Shown here: piece by piece, positions 8,874 through 17,777 of the stretch
How positions within the stretch are numbered: position 1 is the stretch's first letter
How the letters are laid out: each line of letters begins with the position of its first letter
DNA from: Enterococcus sp. DIV1094
Lineage (GTDB): Bacteria > Bacillota > Bacilli > Lactobacillales > Enterococcaceae
Direction of reading: 5' to 3'
NCBI RefSeq assembly: GCF_017316305.2
Contig: NZ_CP147250.1
Location: 2,665,001-2,729,000, forward strand
Length of the DNA stretch: 64,000 bases
Notes under the pieces: generated by a model
Told to the model about the DNA's origin: nothing
Databases searched by the model: none
Seen by the model: the letters and a program-made list of their open reading frames with translations, nothing else
Translations under genes and position numbers: made by a program

Positions 8874-9413
8874 ATGGATAGTATAAAAGTGATGTATATC
8901 TCTGGTTATCGAAGTTTTGAATTAGGAATATTCAAAGATAATGACCCTAAAATGACAGTTATTAAAAAAGTTTTAAAAAATGAATTGACTCAATTAGTGG
9001 AGGAAGGATTGGAATGGGTGATCATTAGCGGGAATCTTGGCGTTGAATTATGGACAGGTGAAGTCGTTGCCGAAATGAAGATGGATTACCCTGATTTGAA
9101 GCTGGGGATCATCTACCCGTTTGCAGAGTTTGGAAGTGGTTGGAATGAGAATAATCAGGAAAAGAAAAGGTTGGTAGAACAGCTTTCTGACTATCGTGAA
9201 GCGGTCAGTCATCAACCGTATCAATCGCCTAGTCAATTGAGAAATCATACGCAATTTCTTTTGCAGCATACGGATGGAACGTTGTTGATCTATGACCCCG
9301 AATATCCTGGGAAAACGGACTATTTTTTGAAGGATGCACTAAAATATCAAGAAGGTCATCCTTATGAGATTCGAACAGTCAGTATGGACGATTTGCAAAA
9401 TTTTAGTGAATAA
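8874..9413 (+). CDS. ypsA: YpsA-type SLOG-domain protein (DUF1273)
   Basis: A 179-aa protein of the DUF1273/YpsA family, which has a Rossmann-like SLOG nucleotide-binding fold. Visible marks are the N-terminal SGYRSFELGIF segment, EWVIISGNLGVELW (glycine-rich turn after a strand) and the C-terminal LLIYDPEYPGKTDYF. In Bacillus the homologue affects cell division and lies near gpsB, as here. The ligand and biochemical activity are not established. The ATG at 8874 has a GGAAACTGGA-like site. The gene is followed after about 90 nt by a promoter and gpsB. Confidence 0.9.
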   Translation: MDSIKVMYISGYRSFELGIFKDNDPKMTVIKKVLKNELTQLVEEGLEWVIISGNLGVELWTGEVVAEMKMDYPDLKLGIIYPFAEFGSGWNENNQEKKRLVEQLSDYREAVSHQPYQSPSQLRNHTQFLLQHTDGTLLIYDPEYPGKTDYFLKDALKYQEGHPYEIRTVSMDDLQNFSE

Positions 9414-9425
9414 ATAATATAGTGT

Positions 9426-9454
9426 TTGATTTATCAAGTCTTTTCCGATACAAT
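9426..9454 (+). promoter_or_regulatory. Predicted sigma-A promoter for gpsB
   Basis: TTGATT, a 17-nt spacer and TACAAT lie 48 nt before the gpsB start. Spacing is ideal and both boxes are one mismatch or two from consensus. Confidence 0.6.
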
Positions 9455-9501
9455 AAAAAAGTAGAAACGTGAATACGTAAATGAGAACTAGAGGTGTAAA
9501 T

Positions 9502-9915
9502 ATGGCGAATTTGATTTATAGTCCTAAAGACATTTTACAACAAGAATTCAAAACAAAAATGCGCGGATATGATCCGATCGAAGTGGATGAATTCTTAGAC
9601 AATATCATCAAAGATTACGAGACTTACAGCAAACAACTCCTTGCTTTACAAGAAGAAAACGATAAATTAAGTGCAAAAGTCGCTCAATTATCTAAAAACC
9701 AAGGAGCAGCTCCAACACGCACACAACAAGCAGAAACACCGAAAAGTGCGGCAGTAACGAATTTTGATATTTTAAAACGTCTATCAAATCTTGAACGTGA
9801 AGTATTTGGTAAAAAACTAGATGCACAAGCAGGAAATGTTCCACCAGCAACACCTAATCCAAACAATTACACATCAACAAATGAACATGACAACGAAGCA
9901 ACACGTCAGTTCTAA
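9502..9915 (+). CDS. gpsB: Cell-division regulator GpsB
   Basis: A 137-aa DivIVA/GpsB-family coiled-coil protein that coordinates septal and peripheral peptidoglycan synthesis by binding PBPs and MreC. The N-terminal domain has the family signature (YSPKDILQQEFKTKMRGYDPIEVDEFLD), followed by a coiled coil (residues about 35-65), a Thr/Ala/Pro-rich linker and a short conserved C-terminal hexamer-forming segment (ILKRLSNLEREVFGKK). I place the start at the ATG at 9502, 5 nt after GAGGTG; an in-frame ATG at 9481 precedes that site and would add seven atypical residues. The gene sits directly upstream of rnpB, as in many Firmicutes. Confidence 0.95.
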   Translation: MANLIYSPKDILQQEFKTKMRGYDPIEVDEFLDNIIKDYETYSKQLLALQEENDKLSAKVAQLSKNQGAAPTRTQQAETPKSAAVTNFDILKRLSNLEREVFGKKLDAQAGNVPPATPNPNNYTSTNEHDNEATRQF

Positions 9916-9929
9916 ACAATGAATAGATT

Positions 9930-10309
9930 GTGGTTTTCGGGTAATCGCGGTCTGGCTTTGACCAGGCTGAGGAAAGTCCATGCTCGCACAGGCTGTGATG
10001 CCTGTAGTGTTCGTGCTTAGCGAAAAAATAAGCTAAGGTACTCTTTTAGAGTAACGGCAGGAAAACAAGCTAAGGCTTAGGCTATGCTTCAGTATCCTTG
10101 AAAGTGCCACAGTGACGAAGCGAACGAGGAAACTTGTTCGGTGGAACGCGGTAAACCCCTCGAGCGAGCAACCCAAACAACGGTAGGGGCGCTTTTTGTC
10201 GGGGAATCAGAACGAGACAAAAGGGCAGTTGATCTGCAGATAGATGGTTACCGCTTTGTTTTTTCTCCCTGGAAAAACAAAGTACAGAACATGGCTTATA
10301 GAAAACCAC
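9930..10309 (+). ncRNA. rnpB: RNase P RNA, Bacillus (B) type
   Basis: The RNA component of RNase P, the ribozyme that trims tRNA 5' leaders. Conserved blocks appear in order: GAGGAAAGTCCATGCTCGCA, CTGTAGTGTTCGTGC, a central GGCAGGAAAA, CCTTGAAAGTGCCACAGTGA, GTGGAACGCGGTAAACCCC, TCGAGCGAGCAACCCAAA and ACATGGCTTATAGAA near the 3' end. The ends are set by P1 pairing of GTGGTTTTC (9930-9938) with GAAAACCAC (10301-10309). The length of about 380 nt and the block order fit the type B architecture of Bacillus and Enterococcus. No protein-coding gene overlaps it; the open frames here are chance. Confidence 0.97.
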
Positions 10310-10419
10310 GATATTCAGGGAACAAAGCGATAGGCGATTTGCCTTCAAAAATCAGCGTTAAAATATTTTTTCCTAGATCGTGGCTTTTAAATAGAAAAGG
10401 TTGGATTTAGGGGATTGGA

Positions 10420-10456
10420 AGTCTGGGATTTTACTCATTTCCCAGACTCTTTTTTG
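10420..10456 (+). terminator. Rho-independent terminator after rnpB
   Basis: AGTCTGGGA pairs with TCCCAGACT around an 11-nt loop and is followed by CTTTTTTG. It lies between rnpB and rlmL. Confidence 0.85.
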
Positions 10457-10472
10457 ATATAAGGAGAGTAAA

Positions 10473-11642
10473 ATGGATAAAAATAGAGAATTTAATTTAA
10501 TCGCGACAGCGGCAAGCGGCTTAGAAGCATTAGTCGGCAAAGAACTAAGAGACTTAGGGATCGAATGCCAAGTAGAAAATGGACGTGCGCGTTTTAAAGG
10601 AACAATGGAAACGATCGCAACAGTCAATCTATGGTTAAGAACAGCTGATCGCATCAAGATCGTTGTTGGTGAATTTGATGCACGGACTTTTGACGAACTA
10701 TTCGAGCAAGTCAAAGCGTTACCATGGGAAGATTATCTTCCTTTAGATGCGTCATTCCCTGTAGCTGGGAAATCGATCAAATCGACGCTTTATAGTACAC
10801 CAGACTGTCAAGCGATCACTAAAAAAGCAATCGTTGAAAGACTGCGGACTTATTATCATCGTCCGGCAACTGTTCCGTTGACGGAAACAGGCGCGCATTT
10901 CCAATTAGAAGTTGCTTTGCTAAAAGATCATGTGTTAGTTACCCTTGACACTACTGGCCCAAGCTTATTTAAACGTGGCTATCGTTTAGAAAAAGGTGGG
11001 GCACCATTGAAAGAAAATATGGCAGCGGCTTTAGTGATGTTGACAAATTGGCGAAAAGATCGCCCGTTTTATGATCCAGTTTGTGGTTCAGGAACGCTTT
11101 GTATTGAAGCGGCACTTATCGGGCATAATATCGCTCCTGGATTCAACCGTGAGTTCGTTTGTGAAACATGGGATTGGTTCGATGCGTCTGTAATGGAAGC
11201 TGTTCGTGCAGCAGCGGAAGAACAGGCAGATTATGATATCGAATTAGACATCACTGGTTCGGATATCAATGGTCAAATGATCGGTATCGCAAGAGCCAAC
11301 GCTGAAGAGATCGGTTTGGGCGATTCCATCACTTTCCAACAAAGGGCAGTGAAAGACTTCAAAACAGAAAAAGAATACGGTGTGATCGTTGCGAATCCTC
11401 CTTACGGTGAGCGTTTAGGTGAAGAAGAATCCGTTCGTCGTTTGTACAAAGAAATGGGCGAAGTTTTCCGTCCATTGAAGACTTGGAGCAAGTACATCTT
11501 GACAAGTGATCTGGCATTTGAAGAGTTTTATGGACAAAAAGCAACAAAGAAACGCAAGTTATACAATGGTGCTTTGCGCACGGATCTATTCCAATATTGG
11601 GGAACGCGACTACCAAGAAAAGAACGAACAGAAAACGAATAA
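10473..11642 (+). CDS. rlmL: THUMP-domain class I rRNA methyltransferase (RlmL/YpsC-like)
   Basis: A 389-aa protein resembling the N-terminal methyltransferase half of RlmL, which makes m2G2445 in 23S rRNA; Bacillus YpsC is the close relative. Residues about 5-165 contain the N-terminal ferredoxin-like and THUMP RNA-binding region (IECQVENGRARFKGTMETI). The Rossmann methyltransferase follows, with the SAM-binding motif DPVCGSGTLCIEAALIG and the catalytic NPPY (IVANPPYGERLG). A well-placed AAGGAGAG precedes the ATG. It follows the rnpB terminator, so it probably has its own promoter in about 15 nt or is reached by readthrough. The exact target guanine is inferred from the family. Confidence 0.92.
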   Translation: MDKNREFNLIATAASGLEALVGKELRDLGIECQVENGRARFKGTMETIATVNLWLRTADRIKIVVGEFDARTFDELFEQVKALPWEDYLPLDASFPVAGKSIKSTLYSTPDCQAITKKAIVERLRTYYHRPATVPLTETGAHFQLEVALLKDHVLVTLDTTGPSLFKRGYRLEKGGAPLKENMAAALVMLTNWRKDRPFYDPVCGSGTLCIEAALIGHNIAPGFNREFVCETWDWFDASVMEAVRAAAEEQADYDIELDITGSDINGQMIGIARANAEEIGLGDSITFQQRAVKDFKTEKEYGVIVANPPYGERLGEEESVRRLYKEMGEVFRPLKTWSKYILTSDLAFEEFYGQKATKKRKLYNGALRTDLFQYWGTRLPRKERTENE

Positions 11643-11724
11643 CTAAGGTATAAGTATGGACACCGAAAAATCGGGTTAGGGACTTTAAAATCTTTAAAAC
11701 CGATGATTTTTGGAGGATATAAAA

Positions 11725-12192
11725 ATGAATGAACAAGCAAAAAAGTATTGGGAAGAATTTTGGCAAGGTGAAACCCCTCCAACACATGTGACAGCAGAGC
11801 AGTGGGGCTGGGAGGGAACACCGATGGCAGATGAGTTGGCGGCCTTGATTTTAAAAGGGATCAAAACAGCGTCATGTTCATCCTACGATGAATGCCTGTA
11901 TTACGGTGAAGACCCTCTGTCTAAAATCGGCAGTTATACCATTGTTTTAAATCGTAAAGACGAGCCTGTAGGTATCATAAAATATACAGATATGACGATA
12001 ATGCCGATGAATGAAGTAACAGAAGAAATTGCCCGTGCTGAGGGTGAGGGTGATTTGAGCTATGATTACTGGTATCAAGTGCATAAAAAGTTTTTTAAAG
12101 AGTTGATGCCTCAAATTGGAAAAGAATTTTATGAAGAGATGCCCCTTGCTGTTGAACGGTTTGAATTAATCGATGCAAGGAAATATAAGTAA
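11725..12192 (+). CDS. ASCH-domain protein
   Basis: A 155-aa single-domain protein of the ASCH superfamily, a PUA-like beta-barrel that binds RNA; some members hydrolyse N4-acetylcytidine. Seen in the sequence: WGWEGTPMADELAALILKGI, the family-typical KTASCSSYDE loop, IVLNRKDEPVGIIKYTDM, and a C-terminal FYEEMPLAVERFEL strand. The length matches stand-alone ASCH proteins of lactic acid bacteria. I take the ATG at 11725, 7 to 8 nt after GGAGG; a TTG at 11710 lies in the ribosome-binding site itself. The gene lies 82 nt after rlmL and 51 nt before the carboxypeptidase; all three may be co-transcribed. The substrate is unknown. Confidence 0.85.
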   Translation: MNEQAKKYWEEFWQGETPPTHVTAEQWGWEGTPMADELAALILKGIKTASCSSYDECLYYGEDPLSKIGSYTIVLNRKDEPVGIIKYTDMTIMPMNEVTEEIARAEGEGDLSYDYWYQVHKKFFKELMPQIGKEFYEEMPLAVERFELIDARKYK

Positions 12193-12243
12193 GATATAAC
12201 AATTGGATAAATGATAATTAGGATAAGTTGGAGGATTTTTTGG

Positions 12244-13746
12244 ATGAACGAAAAGGAATTTTTGAAAGAAGTTAAAGAGATCGATTTAATGAGTCAAGCA
12301 CTAACAGTACTTGATTGGGATATTCAAACAGGCATGCCAGAAAAATCAAGTGAAGACCGTAGTGAAGTCAACAGCTATCTATACGGACTTTACTTCTCAA
12401 AAAAAGTAGGCCCTAAAATCGCCGAAGCAATCGAGTATTTTTCAGCACACCCTGACGAATTATCTGAAGTTGGTCGAGATGTCTTTGAGAAAGTCAAAGA
12501 AGACTATGAATTAGAGCACAAAGTACCTGAAGAATTAATGAAAGAATTGACTTCTGCGACGTCAAAAGCTCATTCAAAATGGCAAGAATCTCGTGAGTCG
12601 AAACAATTTGCTGATTTTGAAGCAGCGTTGACTAGAAATATCGAGATCACAAAACAGTTGATTCCTTACTGGCGTAAGGATGAAAAAACAGACTATGATG
12701 TTTTATTGAACCAATATGAACCAGGAATGACAGTAGAGATCTTGGATCAAGTGTTCGATCAAGTAAAAGAGGGAATCATTTCCATCCGCCAGGCGTTAGT
12801 TGAAAAAGGAACAGCGCCCGCAACAGATTTCCTTTCACGTAAAATGACAAAGGAACAGCAAAAACGCTTTGTTGTCAGCGTCATTGAACAATTAGGGTAT
12901 GATTTTTCTAGAGGTCGCTTAGATGATACGATCCATCCATTTATGATCGGTGTTAACCGTAACGACGTGCGAATCACGACTCGTTGGAATGAAGAAGACT
13001 TCAAGATGGCGACATTTGGGGGCATCCATGAAGCTGGCCACGGGATGTATGAACAAAATATCGATGAAAAATATCTATATACACCAGTGGGCGAAGGCAC
13101 GTCAATGGGTATCCATGAATCGCAATCACTATTCAATGAGATCATCGTTGGTAGCAACCGCAGTTTCTGGGAGAAACAATATCCATTCTTCCAAGAATGC
13201 GCAGAAGGCACATTTGATGATATCTCTTTTGATGATTTCTATCGTTCACTACAACACACAAAAGCAAGCTTGATCCGAATTGAGGCGGACAGCTTGACGT
13301 ATCCATTGCATATCATCATTCGTTATGAGATTGAAAAAATGATCTTCAACGAAGGATTAGCAGTTGAGAAATTACCAGAAGTATGGAATCAAAAATATGA
13401 AGAATATCTAGGTATCCGTCCGACAAATGATTTAGAAGGAATCTTACAAGATGTCCATTGGTCAGGTGCAAGTTTTGGTTACTTCCCTTCCTATGCGTTA
13501 GGATTCATGTATGCTGCACAATTAGTGCATGCGATGAAAAAAGATCTCTCAGTCGATGAGATTCTTGCTTCTGACGATTATTCTCCAATCAAAGAGTGGA
13601 TGACAGAGAAAATCCATCAGTACGGCGCGTCAAGAAAACCAAATCAATTGATTTTAGATGCAACAGGAGAACCGTTGAATCCGCAATACTTGATCGATTT
13701 TATGAGAAAACTTTATTTTAGCGTATACGGTATCGAAGAAGCCTAA
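12244..13746 (+). CDS. ypwA: M32-family metallocarboxypeptidase (thermostable carboxypeptidase 1)
   Basis: A 500-aa cytoplasmic zinc carboxypeptidase that removes C-terminal residues from peptides. The HExxH site is HEAGH at residues 262-266, and the third ligand is probably Glu292 in HESQS, as in M32 enzymes. Other family marks are LDWDIQTGMPEKS near the N-terminus, HPFMIGVNRNDVRITTRW before the active site, IRIEADSLTYPLHIIIRYEIE, and the GILQDVHWSGASFGYFPSYALG block. The length is as expected. The ATG at 12244 follows GGAGG, 8 nt away; an upstream ATG at 12211 has no such site and would add a non-conserved stretch. Confidence 0.95.
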   Translation: MNEKEFLKEVKEIDLMSQALTVLDWDIQTGMPEKSSEDRSEVNSYLYGLYFSKKVGPKIAEAIEYFSAHPDELSEVGRDVFEKVKEDYELEHKVPEELMKELTSATSKAHSKWQESRESKQFADFEAALTRNIEITKQLIPYWRKDEKTDYDVLLNQYEPGMTVEILDQVFDQVKEGIISIRQALVEKGTAPATDFLSRKMTKEQQKRFVVSVIEQLGYDFSRGRLDDTIHPFMIGVNRNDVRITTRWNEEDFKMATFGGIHEAGHGMYEQNIDEKYLYTPVGEGTSMGIHESQSLFNEIIVGSNRSFWEKQYPFFQECAEGTFDDISFDDFYRSLQHTKASLIRIEADSLTYPLHIIIRYEIEKMIFNEGLAVEKLPEVWNQKYEEYLGIRPTNDLEGILQDVHWSGASFGYFPSYALGFMYAAQLVHAMKKDLSVDEILASDDYSPIKEWMTEKIHQYGASRKPNQLILDATGEPLNPQYLIDFMRKLYFSVYGIEEA

Positions 13747-13776
13747 GAAATTTCCTAGTAAAAGGTGGATGCGGAA

Positions 13777-14451
13777 GTGGATAAATTAAGTAAAATAGCA
13801 AACTATAGTATGGAACAACTGTCCTTGGATCATTCAGGGCATGGGGTCGATCATACAAAACGAGTCGTTGAATTGGCTCGTCAAATCTTAGAAACAGAAC
13901 CGCAAGCTGATTCTTTTATCACTATTGCTTCCGCCTATTTACACGATACGATCGATGACAAGGTGGTCGAAGATGAAGAACAAGCAAAAGCACATCTTAA
14001 AGGATTTTTAACGAGTATTGAACTAGCAGAATCAGAGATCCAACATATCTTTCATATCATCGAGAATATGTCTTTTTCAAAAGGGTTGTCTGGTCAGGTC
14101 GATTTGTCCTTAGAAGGGAAAATCGTGCAAGATGCAGATCGTTTAGAAGCTCTGGGAGCAATAGGCATCTTACGAACCGCCTACTATGGTGGCTTTCACG
14201 GACATCCGATTTTCGATCCTGCGATCCAACCGATCAATTATACGAAGAAACAAGATTATCGGAAAGGATCGACAGTCATCAATCACTTTTACGAAAAATT
14301 GTTGTTACTGTCAGATCAAATGAATACAAGGTATGCTAAACAAGAAGCGAAGCGACGTGAAGCCTTCATGCGTGACTTTTTGAAGGAGTTTTACGAAGAG
14401 TGGTTTGTTGAAGTTGACTCACCTGATCGTCAAACTTGGCGTGATCGCTAA
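13777..14451 (+). CDS. HD-domain phosphohydrolase
   Basis: A 224-aa HD-superfamily protein. The metal-binding residues are in order: HSGHGVDHTKRV (first His), YLHDTIDDKV (HD pair) and QDADRLEALGAIGI (distal Asp). The layout matches the YedJ/YpgQ family, whose members hydrolyse nucleotides and dinucleotides; the substrate here is unknown. I prefer the GTG at 13777, 8 nt after AAAGGTGG; a GTG at 13765 lies inside that site. The gene ends just before a terminator and is the last of a run that begins with rlmL. Confidence 0.9.
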   Translation: MDKLSKIANYSMEQLSLDHSGHGVDHTKRVVELARQILETEPQADSFITIASAYLHDTIDDKVVEDEEQAKAHLKGFLTSIELAESEIQHIFHIIENMSFSKGLSGQVDLSLEGKIVQDADRLEALGAIGILRTAYYGGFHGHPIFDPAIQPINYTKKQDYRKGSTVINHFYEKLLLLSDQMNTRYAKQEAKRREAFMRDFLKEFYEEWFVEVDSPDRQTWRDR

Positions 14452-14464
14452 TGGAATGATACAT

Positions 14465-14504
14465 GACTGGAACGTTTTCCCGAAGACGTTTCAGTCTTTT
14501 TTTA
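14465..14504 (+). terminator. Rho-independent terminator after the HD hydrolase gene
   Basis: GACTGGAACGT pairs with ACGTTTCAGTC (one G-U) and is followed by seven T. The rest of the 14452-14662 gap holds AT-rich sequence with no further feature that I can support. Confidence 0.85.
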
Positions 14505-14662
14505 TTTATATTATCAAAAAATCTATATATTTCGTTAACAAAGCACAGAATATTATTTTTGTGGTTTCAATTTTTCCTTACATGAGAAATAACTAAAATA
14601 AACCTTTTTATCCAACGTGTTATAGTTATGTTATTAATAGAAAATAATGAAGAGGTGTTATT

Positions 14663-14764
14663 TTGAAAAAGGGTAAAGCAATAATTTTAAGTAGTTTGTT
14701 GTTTAGTATGGTTATTTTATCAGATGTTAATACGGTGGAGTCTGTGATGGATGATTCAGTATAA
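14663..14764 (+). pseudogene. Signal-peptide fragment of the M60 protease gene, ended by an in-frame TAA
   Basis: A TTG start 7 nt after AGAGGTG opens a 33-codon frame that reads as an export signal: KKGKA, then a hydrophobic core IILSSLLFSMVILS, then a polar stretch. It ends at TAA (14762-14764). The very same frame stays open after the TAA and runs without another stop into the protease at 14825-17170. The simplest reading is one secreted protein with a nonsense change, perhaps CAA to TAA. The good ribosome-binding site belongs to this fragment. Confidence 0.75.
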
Positions 14765-14824
14765 ATAAAAACTGAACTTTATTCAACTTTACATAAAAAC
14801 CAGAATGTTTCTCGAAAGTTAGAA

Positions 14825-17170
14825 TTGAAACAATCAGAAAATTTAATGAGTTATCGTATGTCAGTATTAGATAACAAATTTGGTCCGAGTTCGAATCAAT
14901 CAACAGGTATTTATAAACGTGCAGGGGATACGATTGAGATCTATGTTGATGAAACGACTGATCAGACAGCACTGCCTATTTATTCGATTTCTGGTACCGC
15001 ATTAAAAGATAATTTTGAAGGTTGGAATCAAATTGGTCAATTGCGCAGAGGAAGAAATGTCATTGCAACAAATCAAGAAGGTGTCATTCATCTTAGAAAT
15101 GAGACAGCTAGAACTGCTCAAGGAAAATTAAGTGTAGAGATTAGAGGAGGAGTCACGATCCCTCGGTTTATTTTGGGCGAAACTACGACACAAGAATGGG
15201 CATCGATTTTAGCCAATCATCCAGATGCACAAGGATATGAATTAGTAGCTGATCGCCTTATCTTGACAGGCTCAAACCGAACAATCAATTTGGTGAAGGA
15301 TCCTGAACTGATTTTGAGAAGTCATCTGAAAGTAATTGAGTTGCACGATCAAACATCCGGATTAGATGGCAGCGGCCCTCAACATCGTTTACCAATCAAT
15401 CTAGGTCAACATATGCGTGAAACAGCACAAGATAGCTGGTATATGTACGCTTTTTTCCAACATACTGGTTACCATCAACAAGGTGGGATGCAAGTTGTTC
15501 TTGATCCATTAAATGCAAACCAATGGGGAATTTGGCATGAATTAGGACACATTTATCAAATGACACGCATGGATTGGCGAGGTTTGGATGAAGTCACTGT
15601 CAATATTTTTTCGTTGAGGGCTCAAAAAGCACTTGGTGTGCGCAGTCGATTAGAACAAGAAAACACGTATTCTACGATTTTTAATTACTTGAATAGTTCA
15701 GGGCAAAAGCATTTTGATAATCAAGGAATATGGACTAGATTAGGAATGTTCTGGCAATTAGAATTAGCTTTTGGAGAAGATTTTTATCCCAATTTACATA
15801 AATTTTATCGAGAAGAAGCCCGTTCTCTTCCATCTGAACAAGCGAAACGCCAATATTTCGTTACGTCCGCTTCAAAAATAAGCGGCAAGAACTTATTACC
15901 GTTCTTTGAGGCTTGGGGAATTGAAGTCACACCAGAGAGTCGTGCAGAATTAGAGAAACTACCCAACTTGACCAAAAAGATTTGGGAGTACCGGGATGAA
16001 ATGACTGGTGAAGTCGGAAATATCGATGGTGAAGAGAACAAAGATACCCAAGCACCAACGGTTCCAACAGGATTAACAGCAAGTGAAGTCACAACGAATT
16101 CTGCAACGATCAGATGGAATCAAGCCTCAGATAATATCAAAGTTAAAGGCTACCATATCTATCGTGATGGGAAAAAAGTTACTTCTGTTGAAGGAACAGA
16201 ATTTACCGATCAAAACTTAGCAAGTGACACCGCTTATTCCTACGAAGTCAGCGCCTACGATGAAGCAGGCAATGAGTCAGCAAAAAGTAATGCAATGACT
16301 TTACGTACAAAAGGCGAAAGTACGGATACGCAAGCACCAAGTGTACCAAATGGGTTGGTCGCCGAAGAAGTGACGACGAATTCAGTGAAACTGAAATGGA
16401 ACCAAGCAACGGATGATGTGGGCGTGAAAGGTTACCATATTTATCGTAATACAGTGAGAGTAGCGACTGTCGATCGTTTAGAACATTTAGATTTACAGTT
16501 AGTGAGTAATACAGCTTATGCTTATCAAGTGAGTGCGTTTGATGAAGCAGGGAATGAATCGGGCAGAAGCCAATTTTTAACGGTCGTCACTAGACGTGAA
16601 GAGCAAGCTGATACACAGGCACCAACTGTTCCGAGTAGTCTGACAGCTGGTACGATCACAACGAATAGCATCCAGCTGAACTGGCAAACAGCTACAGATA
16701 ACGTAGCAGTGACGGGCTATCACATTTATCGTGATGGTGTCCGTATCCAATCGATCAGTGGCACATCATTTACCGATCAATCTTTGACGAGCAATACCAC
16801 TTATACCTATCAAGTGAGTGCTTATGATGCAGCTGGGAATGAGTCAGGAAAAAGCCAGCCATTAGCAGTAAAAACAAATGAAGAAGCAGCGAGCCAAGAT
16901 ACTTGGAGAAGTGACCAAATCTACGTTGCTGGAGATACAGTTATCTATCAAGGAATCGAGTATCGTGCAAAATGGTGGGTTCGAGGTGATCGCCCGGATA
17001 CTTCGGCGGCATGGGAAAGAACAAGTCCACTATCAATGGTTGAATGGAATAGCAGCCGCAGTTATGTTGGTGGGGAACGAGTGCGTTATCAAGGGAAGAT
17101 TTATGAAGCAAGATGGTGGAATGTCAATGCAAATCCAAGTACGAACAGTGTCTGGGTATTGATAGGCTAG
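14825..17170 (+). CDS. M60-family (enhancin-like) metalloprotease with FN3 and chitin-binding-like modules, separated from its signal peptide
   Basis: A putative mucin- or glycoprotein-degrading zinc protease. Counting from the TTG at 14825, the peptidase domain has HExxH as HELGH at residues 238-242 (GIWHELGHIYQM), preceded by a beta domain, and followed by the WxRLGMFWQLELAFGEDFYP region expected in M60. Three fibronectin-III modules of about 90 aa follow (each DTQAPTVPxxL... GYHIYRDG... YxYxVSAYDEAGNES). Two C-terminal modules of about 45 aa with WxxxxxYxxGDxVxYQGxxYxAKWW resemble CBM5/12 chitin-binding domains. No convincing ribosome-binding site precedes this TTG or the next ATGs (14846, 14858). 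An upstream signal peptide is in the same frame behind one TAA. As it stands the enzyme should be poorly translated and not exported, so the gene is probably inactive unless the stop is read through or is an assembly error. Confidence 0.85.
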   Translation: MKQSENLMSYRMSVLDNKFGPSSNQSTGIYKRAGDTIEIYVDETTDQTALPIYSISGTALKDNFEGWNQIGQLRRGRNVIATNQEGVIHLRNETARTAQGKLSVEIRGGVTIPRFILGETTTQEWASILANHPDAQGYELVADRLILTGSNRTINLVKDPELILRSHLKVIELHDQTSGLDGSGPQHRLPINLGQHMRETAQDSWYMYAFFQHTGYHQQGGMQVVLDPLNANQWGIWHELGHIYQMTRMDWRGLDEVTVNIFSLRAQKALGVRSRLEQENTYSTIFNYLNSSGQKHFDNQGIWTRLGMFWQLELAFGEDFYPNLHKFYREEARSLPSEQAKRQYFVTSASKISGKNLLPFFEAWGIEVTPESRAELEKLPNLTKKIWEYRDEMTGEVGNIDGEENKDTQAPTVPTGLTASEVTTNSATIRWNQASDNIKVKGYHIYRDGKKVTSVEGTEFTDQNLASDTAYSYEVSAYDEAGNESAKSNAMTLRTKGESTDTQAPSVPNGLVAEEVTTNSVKLKWNQATDDVGVKGYHIYRNTVRVATVDRLEHLDLQLVSNTAYAYQVSAFDEAGNESGRSQFLTVVTRREEQADTQAPTVPSSLTAGTITTNSIQLNWQTATDNVAVTGYHIYRDGVRIQSISGTSFTDQSLTSNTTYTYQVSAYDAAGNESGKSQPLAVKTNEEAASQDTWRSDQIYVAGDTVIYQGIEYRAKWWVRGDRPDTSAAWERTSPLSMVEWNSSRSYVGGERVRYQGKIYEARWWNVNANPSTNSVWVLIG

Positions 17171-17210
17171 ACATTTTGTCTAAAAAGTTGTCCATACGAT
17201 CAACGAGATA

Positions 17211-17268
17211 AAAATAAGGTGAAGGATCCAGAAATAGTTGCTATTTCCTGGATTCTTCGCCTTATTTT
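17211..17268. terminator. Long bidirectional terminator hairpin
   Basis: AAAATAAGGTGAAGGATCCAG and its near-complement CTGGATTCTTCGCCTTATTTT form a stem of about 25 bp around a TTG loop. Terminal A and T tracts allow termination in both directions between the converging protease and membrane-protein genes. Confidence 0.85.
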
Positions 17269-17325
17269 CTTTGATGGAAGCAAGCTAGATGATCGTTCAG
17301 TTATATTTGTCATCAGTAATGTAGT

Positions 17326-17652
17326 TCAACGTTCTTTTTTTCGCAATTGTTGGATACGTAGCCAAGCTCGGATGACATTTAGTAGGACTAAACAGCCCGC
17401 AATAGTGATAGGCACCCAAATCAAATACACAGAATAGCCAAGTTCTGCGGAAAGTTCTGTGCTTGATGTATGCGCAAGCTCAGTAAGTGCTTGTTGCCAT
17501 GTCTGTAAATTGAAAACCAGCATAAAACCGGCAATGATCAATAGGATAAAACCCAAATAGTGGATCGATGTCCGTTTGCGGATCAAAGCAAATAATAAAT
17601 ATAGAATGAGTAGGAATGCTGGAACACCGAATACAAAATAAATGTTAAGCAT
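17326..17652 (-). CDS. Small multi-span membrane protein
   Basis: A 108-aa hydrophobic protein with three predicted membrane helices (NIYFVFGVPAFLLILYLLFA, YLGFILLIIAGFMLVF and VYLIWVPITIAGCLVLLNVI) and a basic C-terminus (RIQQLRKKER). I do not recognise a named family. The ATG at 17652 lies 8 nt after a strong AAGGAGG; an ATG 27 nt upstream overlaps that site. It stands alone on the minus strand, back to back with the VanZ-like gene. Confidence 0.75.
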   Translation of the reverse strand: MLNIYFVFGVPAFLLILYLLFALIRKRTSIHYLGFILLIIAGFMLVFNLQTWQQALTELAHTSSTELSAELGYSVYLIWVPITIAGCLVLLNVIRAWLRIQQLRKKER

Positions 17653-17777
17653 AATAGATCGCCTCCTTATATCAATCATACTTCAAGTGGATGAAATTTA
17701 AAAATAATTTAGTCAATACTTGCGTTTCTTGAAGCAATGCTGATAATATGACTGTATTCAAAGGAGGATTTATATTT

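Noticed and set aside
9684-10410. Short open frames over gpsB and rnpB
   Set aside because: They overlap conserved RNase P RNA or the gpsB linker in other frames.
16040-16890. Near-identical segments in the M60 gene as possible DNA repeats or CRISPR-like array
   Set aside because: They are the three FN3 modules of about 280 bp, coding repeats without spacers.
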